A DNA stretch of 5,903 nt from Prevotella sp. UBA7551 (GCA_002479145.1 DLLX01000031.1:6658-12560); one strand, 5' to 3'; positions 1 through 5,828 are shown, numbered from the stretch's first letter. The notes: a model not told the origin generated them from the letters alone. A program made the numbers and translations.

Positions 1-17
1 ATACACCTGTTGCTTTC

Positions 18-48
18 TTGTAGTATTCAAAAACTATACCTACCTTTG
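18..48 (+). promoter_or_regulatory. Bacteroidetes-type promoter of the superoxide reductase gene
   Basis: The -7 box TACCTTTG (41-48) matches the Bacteroidetes consensus TAnnTTTG exactly. A TTG at 18-20 lies 20 nt upstream, which is the usual spacing for the -33 element. Transcription would start near 54, giving a leader of about 40 nt that is A-rich before the ATG at 95 and has no Shine-Dalgarno sequence. Assignment rests on consensus match and position only. Confidence 0.75.
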
Positions 49-94
49 TGCTGTCAAACGATAACATTTTACGAACCATTAAAACAAGAGCATT

Positions 95-469
95 ATGGCA
101 AAGAAGAATGAAGTTTACAAGTGTGAGAAATGTGGACTGATAGTGGAAGTATTACAAGATGCGCCAGGCCATCCCAAATGCTGTGGAGAGCCGATGAAGC
201 TGCTGAAAGAAAATACTACTGATGGCGCAAAGGAAAAGCATGTGCCTGTGATTGAGAAGATAGAGGGCGGCTATCGCGTCACAGTGGGTGCCGTGGAGCA
301 CCCGATGACCGAGGGTCATTACATCCAATGGATAGAATTGGTGACCCCGCAGGGAGTGCTTCGTCAGTACCTCACGCCGCAGGATAAGCCCGTGGCAGAG
401 TTCAAGACCGACGCCAAGGAGGTTTCTGCACGCGAGTATTGCAACCTCCACGGGCTCTGGAAAGGTTGA
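95..469 (+). CDS. dfx: Desulfoferrodoxin (two-iron-centre superoxide reductase)
   Basis: This cytoplasmic enzyme reduces superoxide to hydrogen peroxide without making oxygen, using electrons usually supplied by rubredoxin; it is typical of anaerobes. The 124-residue protein has the full two-centre architecture. An N-terminal desulforedoxin-like domain (about 1-37) has Cys10, Cys13, Cys29 and Cys30 for the FeS4 centre I. The catalytic domain (about 40-124) has the centre II ligands His49, His69, His75, Cys116 and His119. The Glu47-Lys48 pair that guides superoxide and shapes the sixth iron position is also present. The length and residue numbers match characterised desulfoferrodoxins, so no part is missing. 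The start is supported by the promoter 47 nt upstream and by the immediate beginning of the conserved N-terminus. It is monocistronic, with its own promoter and a strong terminator at 548-585. No peroxidase or rubredoxin gene is adjacent. Confidence 0.96.
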   Translation: MAKKNEVYKCEKCGLIVEVLQDAPGHPKCCGEPMKLLKENTTDGAKEKHVPVIEKIEGGYRVTVGAVEHPMTEGHYIQWIELVTPQGVLRQYLTPQDKPVAEFKTDAKEVSAREYCNLHGLWKG

Positions 470-547
470 CATATCAAGCTGTTGGGGGCAGGATTCGGCA
501 GGCTATATGCAGCCTAAATGCTTCTAAAAGTGATTTTATCAGTTATG

Positions 548-585
548 TCGGATGGAGGAAACATCACCTTCCATCCGATTTTTTT
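548..585 (+). terminator. Rho-independent terminator after the superoxide reductase gene
   Basis: A stem of 11 pairs (548-558 with 568-578, including one G-U pair) closes a 9-nt loop and is followed at once by seven T residues (579-585). It lies about 80 nt after the stop codon of the superoxide reductase gene and separates it from the amidase unit. Confidence 0.92.
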
Positions 586-604
586 GTAGGTTTTCAAGCC
601 GATA

Positions 605-636
605 TTGGGCTGTTTCCAAATTTATATATACCTTTG
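605..636 (+). promoter_or_regulatory. Bacteroidetes-type promoter of the amidase gene
   Basis: The -7 box TACCTTTG (629-636) matches the consensus exactly and is identical to the box of the superoxide reductase promoter. A TTG at 605-607 lies 21 nt upstream, within the accepted range for the -33 element. The predicted start near 642 leaves a leader of about 120 nt before the ATG at 765, long for this window. Confidence 0.65.
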
Positions 637-637
637 A

Positions 638-764
638 TGTGCGTAAGATTGCACACGATTCCACACCGCATGAATGCTTGTGGAGGTGGAATAACGGTAT
701 GCGCGACTGTCGATTTGAGCGTTCTGAGAATCTGATACATAACTGATACAAACGAGAAAGAAAT
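638..764 (+). promoter_or_regulatory. Structured 5' leader of the amidase gene
   Basis: The leader holds an inverted repeat TGTGC-N8-GCACA (638-655) over the expected transcription start. Next come two mutually exclusive pairings that share one 5' arm: CCACA 661-665 with TGTGG 679-683, or ATTCCAC 658-664 with GTGGAAT 686-692. The octamer CTGATACA then occurs twice with an 11-bp period (732-739 and 743-750), just before an A-rich ribosome-loading region. No known riboswitch class was recognised. A regulatory role is an inference from the structure and the leader length. Confidence 0.3.
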
Positions 765-1355
765 ATGAACAAGTTGTTTTGGATACTTCTTCTTTTGTCG
801 TTCCCACCCGTTGCTCAAGCCCAACAGGTGGAAGGCAAGTACCCAGAGGTAAGCTGGCCCACGCCGAACACTGCAGGAGACACCATCAATAAGGTGAGGG
901 GCGTAGTCCTACACCATACCGCAACGCCCACGGTACTGCGCGCATTGGTCATCCTGACAAGTAAGAAAAGAGGCGTAGGGGCGCATTGTGTCATCGACAC
1001 GGACGGCACAAGATACATCCTTTGTCCCCCAACGGCAGTCACATTCCACGCCGGTCCCTCTTACCTTGACGGTCAAGAGTCGTGCAATCACTTCACTGTG
1101 GGCATAGAATTTCAGGGAAACACCGAGAAAAAACCGTTAACAGAGGAACAGATTCAGAGTGCCATAGAGTACCTGTTGCCCATCATCAAGGAGTATCACA
1201 TACCCCTTTCCAACATTGTGACGCACCAAATGGTCAGATCAGCCTACAAGGAACGCCATCCCGAATCGCACTGTTATGGCAAGGTAGACATTACTCAGAC
1301 TGAGTATAAGCGGTTCATGGAAGCACTGGAAGTGCGCATAAATGAGGTAAAATAG
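765..1355 (+). CDS. Secreted zinc N-acetylmuramoyl-L-alanine amidase (Amidase_2/PGRP fold)
   Basis: The enzyme is expected to cut the amide bond between N-acetylmuramic acid and L-alanine in peptidoglycan, in the periplasm. The 196-residue protein opens with a Sec signal peptide: Asn-Lys, a hydrophobic stretch at 4-17, and an AQA site with likely cleavage after residue 19. The rest is one Amidase_2 domain (about 40-190). Zinc ligands can be placed at His50 (in the LHHT motif), His154 (in THQ) and Asp175. Lys173, two residues before Asp175, matches the catalytic Lys-x-Asp of AmpD-like enzymes. The central GIEFQG segment (113-118) is the usual core strand. There is no wall-binding or SH3 domain. 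Four cysteines (75, 87, 107, 170) could form disulfides after export. It stands alone with its own promoter and long leader. A role in cell-wall turnover rather than phage lysis is inferred, because no holin or phage genes are near. Confidence 0.88.
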   Translation: MNKLFWILLLLSFPPVAQAQQVEGKYPEVSWPTPNTAGDTINKVRGVVLHHTATPTVLRALVILTSKKRGVGAHCVIDTDGTRYILCPPTAVTFHAGPSYLDGQESCNHFTVGIEFQGNTEKKPLTEEQIQSAIEYLLPIIKEYHIPLSNIVTHQMVRSAYKERHPESHCYGKVDITQTEYKRFMEALEVRINEVK

Positions 1356-1442
1356 CCTTATGCGGCAGAAGCAAGAAAGAGGATTTGCTCAACCTTTTGA
1401 ATTGTCTGACGCAGCCAATCAACAGATAGAATAACAACTTAA

Positions 1443-1478
1443 AACAGCGAAGCAACTCGTTTGAGCTGCTTCGCTGTT
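1443..1478 (-). terminator. Strong hairpin terminating tRNA-Pro, probably bidirectional with the amidase
   Basis: A perfect 12-bp stem (1443-1454 with 1467-1478) continues after one A-C mismatch with 3 more pairs (1456-1458 with 1463-1465) around a 4-nt loop. Read on the - strand it starts 9 nt after the tRNA 3' end and is followed by a T-rich stretch (TTTTAAGTTGTT), a good terminator for the tRNA. Read on the + strand, 87 nt after the amidase stop, the tail is poorer in T, so termination there is less certain. Confidence 0.75.
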
Positions 1479-1487
1479 GTATTTAGG

Positions 1488-1560
1488 TCGGGATGAGGCG
1501 ACTCGAACGCCCGACCCCTACGTCCCGAACGTAGTGCGCTACCAACTGCGCTACATCCCG
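1488..1560 (-). tRNA. tRNA-Pro (anticodon CGG)
   Basis: The 73-nt cloverleaf is complete. The 7-bp acceptor stem is fully paired, the D stem is GCGC/GCGC, and the anticodon stem CTACG/CGTAG holds the 7-nt loop TTCGGGA. The T arm has the loop TTCGAGT and one G-U pair in its stem. The anticodon at 1525-1527 (read on the - strand) is CGG, which decodes the proline codon CCG. The discriminator is A73 (1488). The 3' CCA is not encoded; the genome continues CCT, so CCA must be added enzymatically, as is common in Bacteroidetes. The variable loop is of the short class I type. Confidence 0.96.
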
Positions 1561-1578
1561 AATGCCGTTAAGCGGATG

Positions 1579-1586
1579 CAAAGATA
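1579..1586 (-). promoter_or_regulatory. -7 box of the tRNA-Pro promoter
   Basis: TATCTTTG on the - strand matches the Bacteroidetes -7 consensus and lies 18 nt before the mature tRNA 5' end, leaving a short 5' leader for RNase P. The -33 element is unclear: the nearest TTG (1605-1603) is only 16 nt away, shorter than the usual 19-21. Confidence 0.6.
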
Positions 1587-1735
1587 CGATGTTTTTCTGA
1601 AACAACGGAATATTTTGGCGATTATTTTCAGCCTTTACGGTTTCTATTGCTGGATGGCGGAGAGGATGTTAAGGGTCGGAGGCGGCTGAAAGATGCCACA
1701 GAAGATGCTCTTTTGCAGCTGTTTTCAGGTAATCC
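1587..1735. other. Non-coding spacer between the tRNA-Pro promoter and the glycosyltransferase 3' end
   Basis: I see no convincing gene here. The notable element is an 8-bp inverted repeat, TTTCAGCC (1626-1633) and GGCTGAAA (1684-1691), separated by 50 nt. It lies 45-110 nt after the glycosyltransferase stop codon. The loop is long and there is no T tract, so it does not qualify as a standard terminator, and no other clear terminator for that gene was found. Confidence 0.4.
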
Positions 1736-2779
1736 TCATCCGTGGTCCACGCGTCCCAGCCACTTGGCAATGCGCTTACGCACGGCCTTTTGTATGACGT
1801 TGAAGTTGCCATGCAGCAGATTCAGCCACAGTTCCTCAAAAGAACGCCCCACCTTTATCCATGGATGTCCCCACGCATTGGCGCGGTAATAACGTTCCTT
1901 GTAGGCCGTATTTTCTATCACATAGCGCGGATGGCGCAGGGGAAACTGAAGCTCATGAGGCCTCAACGTGAAGATACGCCTCAGTCCTCGAGGCGTAGTC
2001 TCCAAGCCACCAACGAAGTGTGTGGAGTCGGCTGACAACCCGATGTTGGTTATTTGGTTCTGTTGGGGCATGATAGCCAGCCGAGAATGAAGCAGCTGAG
2101 AGGCCCAAAAGATGCTTTCATAATGCTCTTTGCCCGAGGCGCGGTGGGCCTGACACATCGGGATAAAGTCCTTACGCACTCGTCTGGCCTTACAGAAGGC
2201 ACGCAATTTGACCATCGTTTCCGCATCGTCAAGGAAGTCATAGTCGCCCTCCCACTGGTCTATGACACGCCGCCAAGACGCCCAGCCCGAGATACAGAAG
2301 GCGGATGTGAAGAAATAGGAGTCGGAAACATCTGGCGTTACCTCGTCGATATTCATCCCGGAGACCATCCCTATGCGCTCATCATGCTCATAGCGGTCGA
2401 GCATTTCCTTACAGAAGGGGAAGAAGGACTGTGCCGGAAGGTCATCGTCCTCGAGCACAATACACTTGTCCACTATGGAGAACGCCCACTTTTGCGACAG
2501 GTATTCCGACGGGTCACAGCCCTGATTGCGGTCACAATAATGGCGGTGCACCTCACATTCCCAGTCGATTTGATCATCGGCACAGATGGCCCGGCAGGCA
2601 GCTATACCCTCCTTGTCGCGCTCGTTGCCCTCTCTCGCACCGTCCTGATATAGGAACAGCTTGGCGGGACGTGCCTTGCGCACTTGCTCAAACACTTTAC
2701 CGAAAAGGTCGGCACGGCTGAAAAACAGCATCAGGACGGCAATATCAATCTTAGCAGGGTGCTTTTTCTGATTCTCCAT
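1736..2779 (-). CDS. Nucleotide-diphospho-sugar transferase, HlpA/GNT-I-like GT-A glycosyltransferase
   Basis: This 347-residue cytoplasmic protein is predicted to move a sugar from a nucleotide-sugar donor onto a surface glycan or lipid-linked acceptor; donor and acceptor are unknown. It opens with a Rossmann-like beta strand and the LFFSRADL segment (about 18-25, often NRPD in the family), then LFLYQDG (41-47). The metal-binding DxD-type motif is LEDDDLP at 109-115, in the usual place after the GCDPSEYLSQKW segment (87-98). The SGWASWRR motif (164-171) is characteristic of the family often labelled hemolytic protein HlpA-like, related to GNT-I. There is no signal peptide or transmembrane helix. 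The C-terminus (about 310-343) is basic and probably amphipathic, which could favour membrane contact. The start at 2779 is supported by a promoter ending 28 nt upstream. No other glycan genes adjoin it, which is unusual for a glycosyltransferase. The family is confident, the substrate is not. Confidence 0.85.
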   Translation of the reverse strand: MENQKKHPAKIDIAVLMLFFSRADLFGKVFEQVRKARPAKLFLYQDGAREGNERDKEGIAACRAICADDQIDWECEVHRHYCDRNQGCDPSEYLSQKWAFSIVDKCIVLEDDDLPAQSFFPFCKEMLDRYEHDERIGMVSGMNIDEVTPDVSDSYFFTSAFCISGWASWRRVIDQWEGDYDFLDDAETMVKLRAFCKARRVRKDFIPMCQAHRASGKEHYESIFWASQLLHSRLAIMPQQNQITNIGLSADSTHFVGGLETTPRGLRRIFTLRPHELQFPLRHPRYVIENTAYKERYYRANAWGHPWIKVGRSFEELWLNLLHGNFNVIQKAVRKRIAKWLGRVDHG

Positions 2780-2807
2780 ATACTTATTTAATAGGATGAA
2801 ACCCTTG

Positions 2808-2838
2808 CAAAAGTACTATAATATTTCCGTCCGACCAA
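2808..2838 (-). promoter_or_regulatory. Bacteroidetes-type promoter of the glycosyltransferase gene
   Basis: Read on the - strand, TTG (2838-2836) and the -7 box TACTTTTG (2815-2808) are separated by exactly 20 nt. The predicted start near 2802 gives a leader of about 22 nt before the ATG at 2779, A/T-rich and without a Shine-Dalgarno sequence. It lies just downstream of the protease terminator, which insulates the gene from read-through. Confidence 0.75.
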
Positions 2839-2850
2839 GGGAAAAGGGTA

Positions 2851-2904
2851 AAAACAGAAAAAGCAGACTGCCCGTCCTTTCTCACTGGGACGCACAGTCT
2901 GCTT
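2851..2904 (-). terminator. Rho-independent terminator after the M6 metalloprotease gene
   Basis: A 10-bp perfect stem (2861-2870 with 2895-2904) continues, after a 2x2 internal loop, as 5 more pairs (2873-2877 with 2888-2892). On the - strand it is followed by a T run (2862-2858) and a second T run (2854-2850 region). It starts 27 nt after the protease stop codon. Confidence 0.88.
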
Positions 2905-2931
2905 ATGCGTTAGTTGGCTTTCAGCCTGCCG

Positions 2932-5634
2932 TTACTTCACGACGACCTTTCTGCCATTGACGATATATATACCCTTCGGCAGACGATTGAGCTGCGTGGC
3001 GACTGCCACTCGACGCCCCTGAAGGTCGAATACGGGGGCATTAGCGTCAGCCTCGCTTGCGATCTCCGCCGTTCCGATACCCGTTATATTAAGTTCCGGT
3101 ACGGCAACGATGTCGCTGGAGATACTGCTTACGTCGCCATTGCGGGCAATTACGCTGTAAGCATAAAGCACAGAGTTGTCAAGATCCGTGAAGTTGAAGT
3201 AGGTCTTGTTGCCCTCCACTTCCACAGTCTTCAGCGGATTGGTGACCTCATAGTTGTAAGTGAGGCTTACATCGTCGATCAATACATATCCCTTCGGCAC
3301 GCGAACGCTGATGCGCACGCTGTCGGCATCGTTGATAGCCATGTTCTCCACCGCCTTGTTGGCCGCCTTGGGCTGCAGGGTGTCGCCCACTAAGGTCCAC
3401 TGACCGTTGACAAACTCATCGACAACAATCTTGCAAGCGTCGTTGCTTGAGCGGCGCCAGAACTTCAAGCGCTTCACTTTCGTGCCTTTGACGCACATGG
3501 TGAGGTACATACCGTCAACGTTCATGCGCAGAGAAGGCTTGGCCTCACCATAGTAAGAGCCGCTGGTCGTGGTGGCAGAAGTAGTCCATCCCTCAGGGAG
3601 ATCCTTCACACCATTGTCGAATCCGCAAGTGAGATCGGTCTCACCATTCATCGAACGCTCATAGAGCGTCACACTATACTGCTGGGCATTCTTGACAGCT
3701 TCCCAGTTTGCGGTGAACGAATTATCGGTAATGTTCGTCGCTCCCGTCGCGTTCACCTTGCATTCGTCGAAGGCAAGCTCGGTAGTGGTGAATTTTACCT
3801 TCACGCTGTCGGACACATAGTCGGACAATGCGGCCTGCACGACGGCCGTATATTCCGTCATCGGTTGGAGATCGGAGAACTCTACCACGTTGTCGGTGGT
3901 AGAAGAGGACTCCACAACCTCACCATTCTGCATCAAAGCCACGTTGTAGCTCTTGGCGTACTTCACCTTTGACCAGGTGACCTGGGCGGAACGGCCGCGG
4001 ACATTGCTGACCGTCACCTCCGGATTGTCCAGCCTGTAGTTGCTTCCCGTGAGCAAGAAGCGCGCGTCTGCGCCCTCCGTCTCGTCCACATAGGCAAAAC
4101 CGAACACGTTGCGGTCGTACCAACCGTTGAACTCAAACGATGTCACCCCACTGGATCCGGGGAATGGGTCGCCGGCATCGCCAGAGAAGGTGTTTCTACG
4201 GTCCGCCTCGATGATGTCCACACGCGGATGATTGGGGTCGTTGTTAGGAGAATTGGCATCCCAGATGCGCTGATCCTCGTCCAGATGCCACACCAAAATG
4301 CCGTGGCCGGGGAGATACTGGTCCCATCCTTTCTGCTGACGGTTCTCGATAATGAAGTATTCATTGTCCTTGCCGGAGATGCTTACGCGGTAGGCAAAGT
4401 TCTGATCCTCGAGCGCGGGGACAGTGACGAGCGTGTCGGTGGTGGCAGGATCAAGCTCTGTAAGGTTAATCCAGCCCAACGAATGGCGCTCAAATGCGCT
4501 AAATGTTGGAGGGCAATTCTGGTCGTTGTTGTAGGAGCCAGAGCACATCAAGTCCCAGCTGCCTGGCGTATTGGAAGAGGCTGAATTCACCGTGTTGTAG
4601 TGGTCAGCGAGTCCAAGCACGTGTCCGAACTCGTGAACGAACGTACCAATGCCCACCGGCTTGCTCGATTGACCGTTCAGCTCCTGCGAGGTGGCGTAGC
4701 GATCCACCTTCACTTTGCCCAGTGTAATCTCCTGTCCGGCCAAAGAGAGGTTCCAGCTGTGCGGCCAGATGGTGTTCGGCACGTTGGAATCTGCCTGCCC
4801 ATAGCCGGCGTAGATGACGTAGACATTGTCCACTTTTCCGTCACCATCGGTGTCATAGGGCGACAAGTCCACACCCTGCTGGTAGAGAAGACGGCACGCC
4901 TCCTGTATCATCTTGTAGGCAGACTCCGTGCCATCGCTGCCCGCATAGCTCTGATAGGTGCCCGAAACCTGCACAGGGCCATAGCAATCGATGTCCGGGT
5001 CATAGTTGTACCCAGACCCTTCGGAGTAGAAATCGTGTACGGAGCCATGGGCACCATTCTCACTAAATCCCTTCTCATGGAAGAACTTGTCGTAGTAGGC
5101 CTTTGGGTCTTCCATGGAGAACTTGCGGTTGGAGAACTCCACTAAGATGTTGAGCACCTTCTGCTTGCCCAGGGTGGGCACGTCACTGATTCTCACTCGC
5201 TGTGGTCCATTGGCCTTGTTGGCTGCCGCACTTTTCTTGGCGGCAACGCTTTCGGCATTGAACTTGGCCACGGCTGCCGCAAACTGCTTCTCCGCAATCT
5301 GCATCATGGCCGCCTTGTCGAGCCGACCCAGATAGGCCTTGGCACGCGTATCGCGTTGTGAGGCGGGCGCAGCGACGATGCGGCTGCTGACCAATCCCTG
5401 CTCAGTCAGCTCGGCATACTCGTAGTTACGGGTCGCAGCGTTGTACAACAATGGGTAGCCATCCTCGGTTACCGTCATGTGATAGTGCTCGTCGCCCAGC
5501 TTCTGGATGGTGATCGTCGTCCCATCCGCCTGCTTTGCGACCATCTTGCCCGGGAAGGCGGGCACGGCCATCAGCTGTCCTGCACAGAACAGAGAAAGCG
5601 CAACAGCGAAAAATTTCTTTTTAAGATTTAGCAT
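2932..5634 (-). CDS. Secreted M6-family (immune inhibitor A-like) zinc metalloprotease with FN3 domains and T9SS C-terminal signal
   Basis: An exported endopeptidase, likely surface-bound or released through the type IX secretion system. Numbered from the ATG at 5634 it has 900 residues. A Sec signal peptide spans 1-23 (KKK, hydrophobic core, likely cleavage LMA/VPA). An M6-type propeptide follows (about 24-145, with QADGTTITI and EDGYPLLYN), ending in an Ala/Lys-rich helical stretch. The catalytic domain (about 150-530) carries the zinc site HEFGHVLGLAD: His334, Glu335, His338 and Asp344. It also has a Met-turn-like WDLMCSGS (Met363), a calcium-type DTDGDG loop (261-266) and the conserved GHGILVWHLDE. 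An FN3 domain (about 536-617) is followed by a second one split by an inserted jelly-roll domain. Residues 850-900 (VFDLQGRRV, LPKGIYIVNG, terminal VVVK) form the sorting domain. The frame extends to a TTG at 5679, but that codon lies inside the promoter, so ATG 5634 is preferred. A lipoprotein is unlikely: the residue before the signal-peptide Cys is Phe. Substrate unknown. Confidence 0.93.
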   Translation of the reverse strand: MLNLKKKFFAVALSLFCAGQLMAVPAFPGKMVAKQADGTTITIQKLGDEHYHMTVTEDGYPLLYNAATRNYEYAELTEQGLVSSRIVAAPASQRDTRAKAYLGRLDKAAMMQIAEKQFAAAVAKFNAESVAAKKSAAANKANGPQRVRISDVPTLGKQKVLNILVEFSNRKFSMEDPKAYYDKFFHEKGFSENGAHGSVHDFYSEGSGYNYDPDIDCYGPVQVSGTYQSYAGSDGTESAYKMIQEACRLLYQQGVDLSPYDTDGDGKVDNVYVIYAGYGQADSNVPNTIWPHSWNLSLAGQEITLGKVKVDRYATSQELNGQSSKPVGIGTFVHEFGHVLGLADHYNTVNSASSNTPGSWDLMCSGSYNNDQNCPPTFSAFERHSLGWINLTELDPATTDTLVTVPALEDQNFAYRVSISGKDNEYFIIENRQQKGWDQYLPGHGILVWHLDEDQRIWDANSPNNDPNHPRVDIIEADRRNTFSGDAGDPFPGSSGVTSFEFNGWYDRNVFGFAYVDETEGADARFLLTGSNYRLDNPEVTVSNVRGRSAQVTWSKVKYAKSYNVALMQNGEVVESSSTTDNVVEFSDLQPMTEYTAVVQAALSDYVSDSVKVKFTTTELAFDECKVNATGATNITDNSFTANWEAVKNAQQYSVTLYERSMNGETDLTCGFDNGVKDLPEGWTTSATTTSGSYYGEAKPSLRMNVDGMYLTMCVKGTKVKRLKFWRRSSNDACKIVVDEFVNGQWTLVGDTLQPKAANKAVENMAINDADSVRISVRVPKGYVLIDDVSLTYNYEVTNPLKTVEVEGNKTYFNFTDLDNSVLYAYSVIARNGDVSSISSDIVAVPELNITGIGTAEIASEADANAPVFDLQGRRVAVATQLNRLPKGIYIVNGRKVVVK

Positions 5635-5676
5635 AATTATTGAATAAAACAATTTTCTGAGGTTGTTTATTGTGCG

Positions 5677-5711
5677 CAAAGGTAATCATTTCCCGCTGAA
5701 AACTATGCCAA
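5677..5711 (-). promoter_or_regulatory. Promoter of the M6 metalloprotease gene
   Basis: The -7 box TACCTTTG (5684-5677 on the - strand) matches the consensus exactly. The best -33 candidate is TTG at 5711-5709, but the gap is 24 nt against the usual 19-21, so the -33 element is weak or displaced. Predicted start near 5671 gives a leader of about 37 nt, A/T rich, to the ATG at 5634. Confidence 0.65.
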
Positions 5712-5721
5712 GCGATTGGCA
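5706..5721. repeat. 16-bp inverted repeat at the -33 region of the protease promoter, possible operator
   Basis: TGCCAA-N4-TTGGCA is a perfect 6-bp palindrome with a 4-bp spacer, and its left arm contains the candidate -33 TTG of the protease promoter. A dimeric regulator bound here would compete with or assist RNA polymerase. No regulator gene is visible in the window, and the role is inferred from symmetry and position only. Confidence 0.35.
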
Positions 5722-5728
5722 AAAAGTA

Positions 5729-5788
5729 CTATTTCACGAAAAATGAACAACTCTGCGCATGTTTTGGTAAATCCATAGCCATTAGCAT
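5729..5788 (-). CDS. Possible 19-residue small ORF with a perfect Shine-Dalgarno sequence
   Basis: On the - strand an AAGGAGGT (5799-5792) precedes three in-frame ATG codons: 5788, 5782 and 5776. The ATG at 5782 is 9 nt from the SD, an ideal distance, and would give 17 residues; the frame closes with TAG at 5729. The peptide has a C-terminal CSFFVK and resembles no family I know. SD and first ATG sit inside a hairpin (5781-5817). No TAnnTTTG promoter was found for it on the - strand in the window. It stops just upstream of the protease promoter. Chance occurrence is quite possible. Confidence 0.2.
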   Translation of the reverse strand: MLMAMDLPKHAQSCSFFVK

Positions 5789-5817
5789 CCCACCTCCTTC
5801 TCGTGAGGATGACTAAT
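5781..5817 (-). promoter_or_regulatory. Hairpin that would enclose a Shine-Dalgarno sequence and start codon
   Basis: Thirteen pairs (5781-5793 with 5803-5817), interrupted only by bulged A residues at 5812 and 5806 (+ strand), close a 9-nt loop. On the - strand the loop and 3' arm contain AAGGAGGT and the ATG at 5788, so folding would hide the initiation region. On the + strand the same site reads CACCTCCTT, as in the anti-SD end of 16S rRNA. No T tract follows on either strand, so it is not an ordinary terminator. Confidence 0.35.
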
Positions 5818-5828
5818 AAAACAAATGA

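Noticed and set aside
439..735. A 98-codon + strand frame overlapping the superoxide reductase 3' end
   Set aside because: It runs through the reductase terminator and the amidase promoter, begins inside the reductase gene, and has no family resemblance.
765..1355. Amidase as a phage endolysin
   Set aside because: It has a Sec signal peptide and its own promoter, and no holin, tail or other phage genes are nearby.
2054..2653. A 199-codon + strand open frame
   Set aside because: It is the antisense shadow of the glycosyltransferase, whose motifs (LEDDDLP, SGWASWRR) are read on the other strand.
4600..5145. A 181-codon + strand open frame
   Set aside because: It lies entirely antisense to the well-supported M6 protease, shows no recognisable domain, and its composition is what the complement of the protease codons gives.
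5538..5634. Protease as a lipoprotein, because a Cys occurs in the signal peptide
   Set aside because: The residue before that Cys is Phe, which does not fit a lipobox, and the C-terminal sorting domain favours export through T9SS.
5791..5799. CACCTCCTT as a fragment of the 16S rRNA 3' end
   Set aside because: The match is only 9 nt, the bases on either side do not continue as rRNA, and it is better explained as the complement of an SD sequence or as chance.
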